From: Draconibacterium sp. | GTDB taxonomy: Bacteria > Bacteroidota > Bacteroidia > Bacteroidales > Prolixibacteraceae | Assembly (NCBI GenBank): GCA_030595485.1 | Contig: JAUVDE010000017.1 | Location: 1-17,474 of the forward strand | Direction: 5' to 3' | DNA: 17,474 bases | Part shown: positions 16,543-17,474 of the stretch, in pieces | Position numbering within the stretch: position 1 is the first letter of the stretch | Layout of the letters: each line of letters begins with the position of its first letter | Notes under the pieces: model-generated | Database searches by the model: none | Seen by the model: the letters and a program-made list of their open reading frames with translations, nothing else | What the model was told of the DNA's origin: nothing | Made by a program: the position numbers and the translations under genes

Positions 16543-17474
16543 TTATAACATTTCCCTCGGGTCAGAAATCACTCCATTTATGGCAGCAGCTGCCGCAGTT
16601 AACGGACTTGCCAAAAGTGTTCTGGCACCTGGTCCCTGACGTCCTTCAAAGTTTCTATTCGATGTTGAAACTGAATATTTTCCTTCAGGAATTTTATCGT
16701 CGTTCATTGCTAAACATGCCGAACATCCTGGCTGACGGAGAGCAAAACCTGCTCCTTCTAAAATTTCAACTAAACCTTCTGCTATAATTTGTTTTTCAAC
16801 TGCTTTTGAACCCGGAACTAACCAAGCAGTAATGTTATCGGCTTTTTTCTTTCCTTTTACAAACGCAGCAAATTCACGAAAATCTTCGATTCTACCGTTG
16901 GTACAACTTCCCAAGAAAACATAATCAACCGTTTTACCTTTCATGGCATCGCCTTGTCCGAAGCCCATATATTGTAACGATTTCTCGTAAGTAGTTTTGT
17001 CGCTACCTTCCATACCGGCAGTAGTCGGAATAGTTTGCGAAACACCAATTCCCATTCCCGGATTTGTTCCGTAGGTAATCATTGGTTCAATGTCGGCTGC
17101 ATCGTAGGTAAGTTCAGTGTCAAAAACTACACCTTCGTCTGATTTTAGCTCAGCCCACTCGGCAACAGCTTTGTCCCAGTCTTCACCTTTAGGTGCAAAT
17201 TCGCGTCCTTTAATGTATTCAATAGTTGTCGCATCAGGGGCAATCATACCACCTCTAGCTCCACATTCAATACTCAGGTTACAAAGTGTCATACGAGCTT
17301 CCATTGTTAAACCTGTAATAGCCGAACCTGCATACTCAATAAAGTGACCTGTTCCACCGCTGGTCGATATTTTTGAAATAATATAAAGCGCAATATCTTT
17401 TGCAGTAACTCCTTTACTTAGTTCACCATTGACGGTAATCTTCATTTTTTTAGGTTTTGGCTGCATAATACACT
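16543..17474 (-). CDS. leuC: 3-isopropylmalate dehydratase large subunit, 5' part cut by the window edge
   Basis: The catalytic [4Fe-4S] subunit of isopropylmalate isomerase (aconitase superfamily), partner of LeuD. The frame stays open to the window edge. The ATG at 17466 (MQPKPKKMKITV) is internal: LeuC proteins are about 465 aa and this stretch matches their last two thirds, so about 155 N-terminal residues lie outside. Counting from that internal Met, the cluster cysteines are Cys188 (FLGSCTNGRIEDFR), Cys248 and Cys251 (PGCSACLAMN), with the family spacing of 60 and 3. Other landmarks are GGTGHFIEYAG, MEARMTLCNLSIE and STSNRNFEGRQG. It is the first leu gene visible, separated from leuD by the four-helix-bundle gene. 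The promoter and probably leuA lie beyond the edge. Confidence 0.96.
   Translation of the reverse strand, partial: CIMQPKPKKMKITVNGELSKGVTAKDIALYIISKISTSGGTGHFIEYAGSAITGLTMEARMTLCNLSIECGARGGMIAPDATTIEYIKGREFAPKGEDWDKAVAEWAELKSDEGVVFDTELTYDAADIEPMITYGTNPGMGIGVSQTIPTTAGMEGSDKTTYEKSLQYMGFGQGDAMKGKTVDYVFLGSCTNGRIEDFREFAAFVKGKKKADNITAWLVPGSKAVEKQIIAEGLVEILEGAGFALRQPGCSACLAMNDDKIPEGKYSVSTSNRNFEGRQGPGARTLLASPLTAAAAAINGVISDPREML

Larger units (their letters stand above)
16122..16543. other. Candidate inserted segment carrying the four-helix-bundle gene, bounded by AT-rich inverted repeats
   Basis: Positions 16122-16142 and the reverse complement of 16523-16543 match at 19 of 21 positions (both read ATTTTTTATT, one base, ATTAAT, one base, ATT). 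They bracket the four-helix-bundle gene between leuC and leuD; the right arm touches the leuC stop codon. I cannot define a clear target-site duplication, and the arms are nearly pure A/T, so chance similarity is possible. Confidence 0.35.

Noticed and set aside
17464..17466. ATG as the true start of a short, 307-aa LeuC
   Set aside because: The frame remains open to the window edge and the visible part matches only the last two thirds of LeuC, so the gene is cut by the window, not truncated.
1..17474. CRISPR array, tRNA, rRNA or IS transposase
   Set aside because: No regular spacer-repeat array, tRNA or rRNA sequence that I could recognise, or transposase-like protein was seen on either strand.

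Overview
The window looks like chromosomal DNA of an AT-rich Bacteroidota, most likely a Bacteroidales/Marinilabiliales-type member. The signs are SusC/SusD pairs, start codons without strong Shine-Dalgarno sequences, a POTRA-less Omp85 protein, a free-standing four-helix-bundle (IVP-type) gene, and a leucine operon in an order I recall from Bacteroides. The genus cannot be fixed from what is visible.

Left region, 1-6484, plus strand: two tandem SusC/SusD outer-membrane uptake pairs. The first SusC is cut by the window edge (only its last 16 residues are seen) and is followed by a SusD-like_2 lipoprotein and a strong terminator at 1651-1682. A complete second SusC and SusD follow. Both SusC-SusD junctions have the same 12-base spacing and nearly the same ribosome-binding region, and the two SusDs are clearly paralogous. 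The second SusC gene has a run of eight Gs inside the plug domain, a possible slippage site.

Middle region, 6635-12601, plus strand: two large secreted proteins of unknown function (890 and 603 aa, 10 bases apart), both apparently all-beta and both ending in what looks like a galactose-mutarotase-like sugar-binding fold. A POTRA-less Omp85/BamA-type beta-barrel gene follows, then a hairpin terminator that serves the convergent junction. No glycoside hydrolase, lyase, peptidase or dedicated regulator is recognisable, so the substrate of the SusCD pairs is unknown.

Right region, 12676-17474, minus strand, read right to left: leuC (cut by the window edge), a small four-helix-bundle gene, leuD, a citramalate/isopropylmalate synthase and leuB. 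The synthase keeps the residues that restrict Leptospira CimA to pyruvate, so this operon probably makes 2-oxobutyrate for isoleucine as well as 2-oxoisocaproate for leucine, with LeuCD and LeuB shared. The operon has been invaded twice: by the four-helix-bundle gene, flanked by AT-rich inverted repeats, between leuC and leuD, and by two opposed C/G-rich REP-like palindromes between leuD and the synthase. One palindrome contains the leuD stop codon and the other lies directly before the synthase start.
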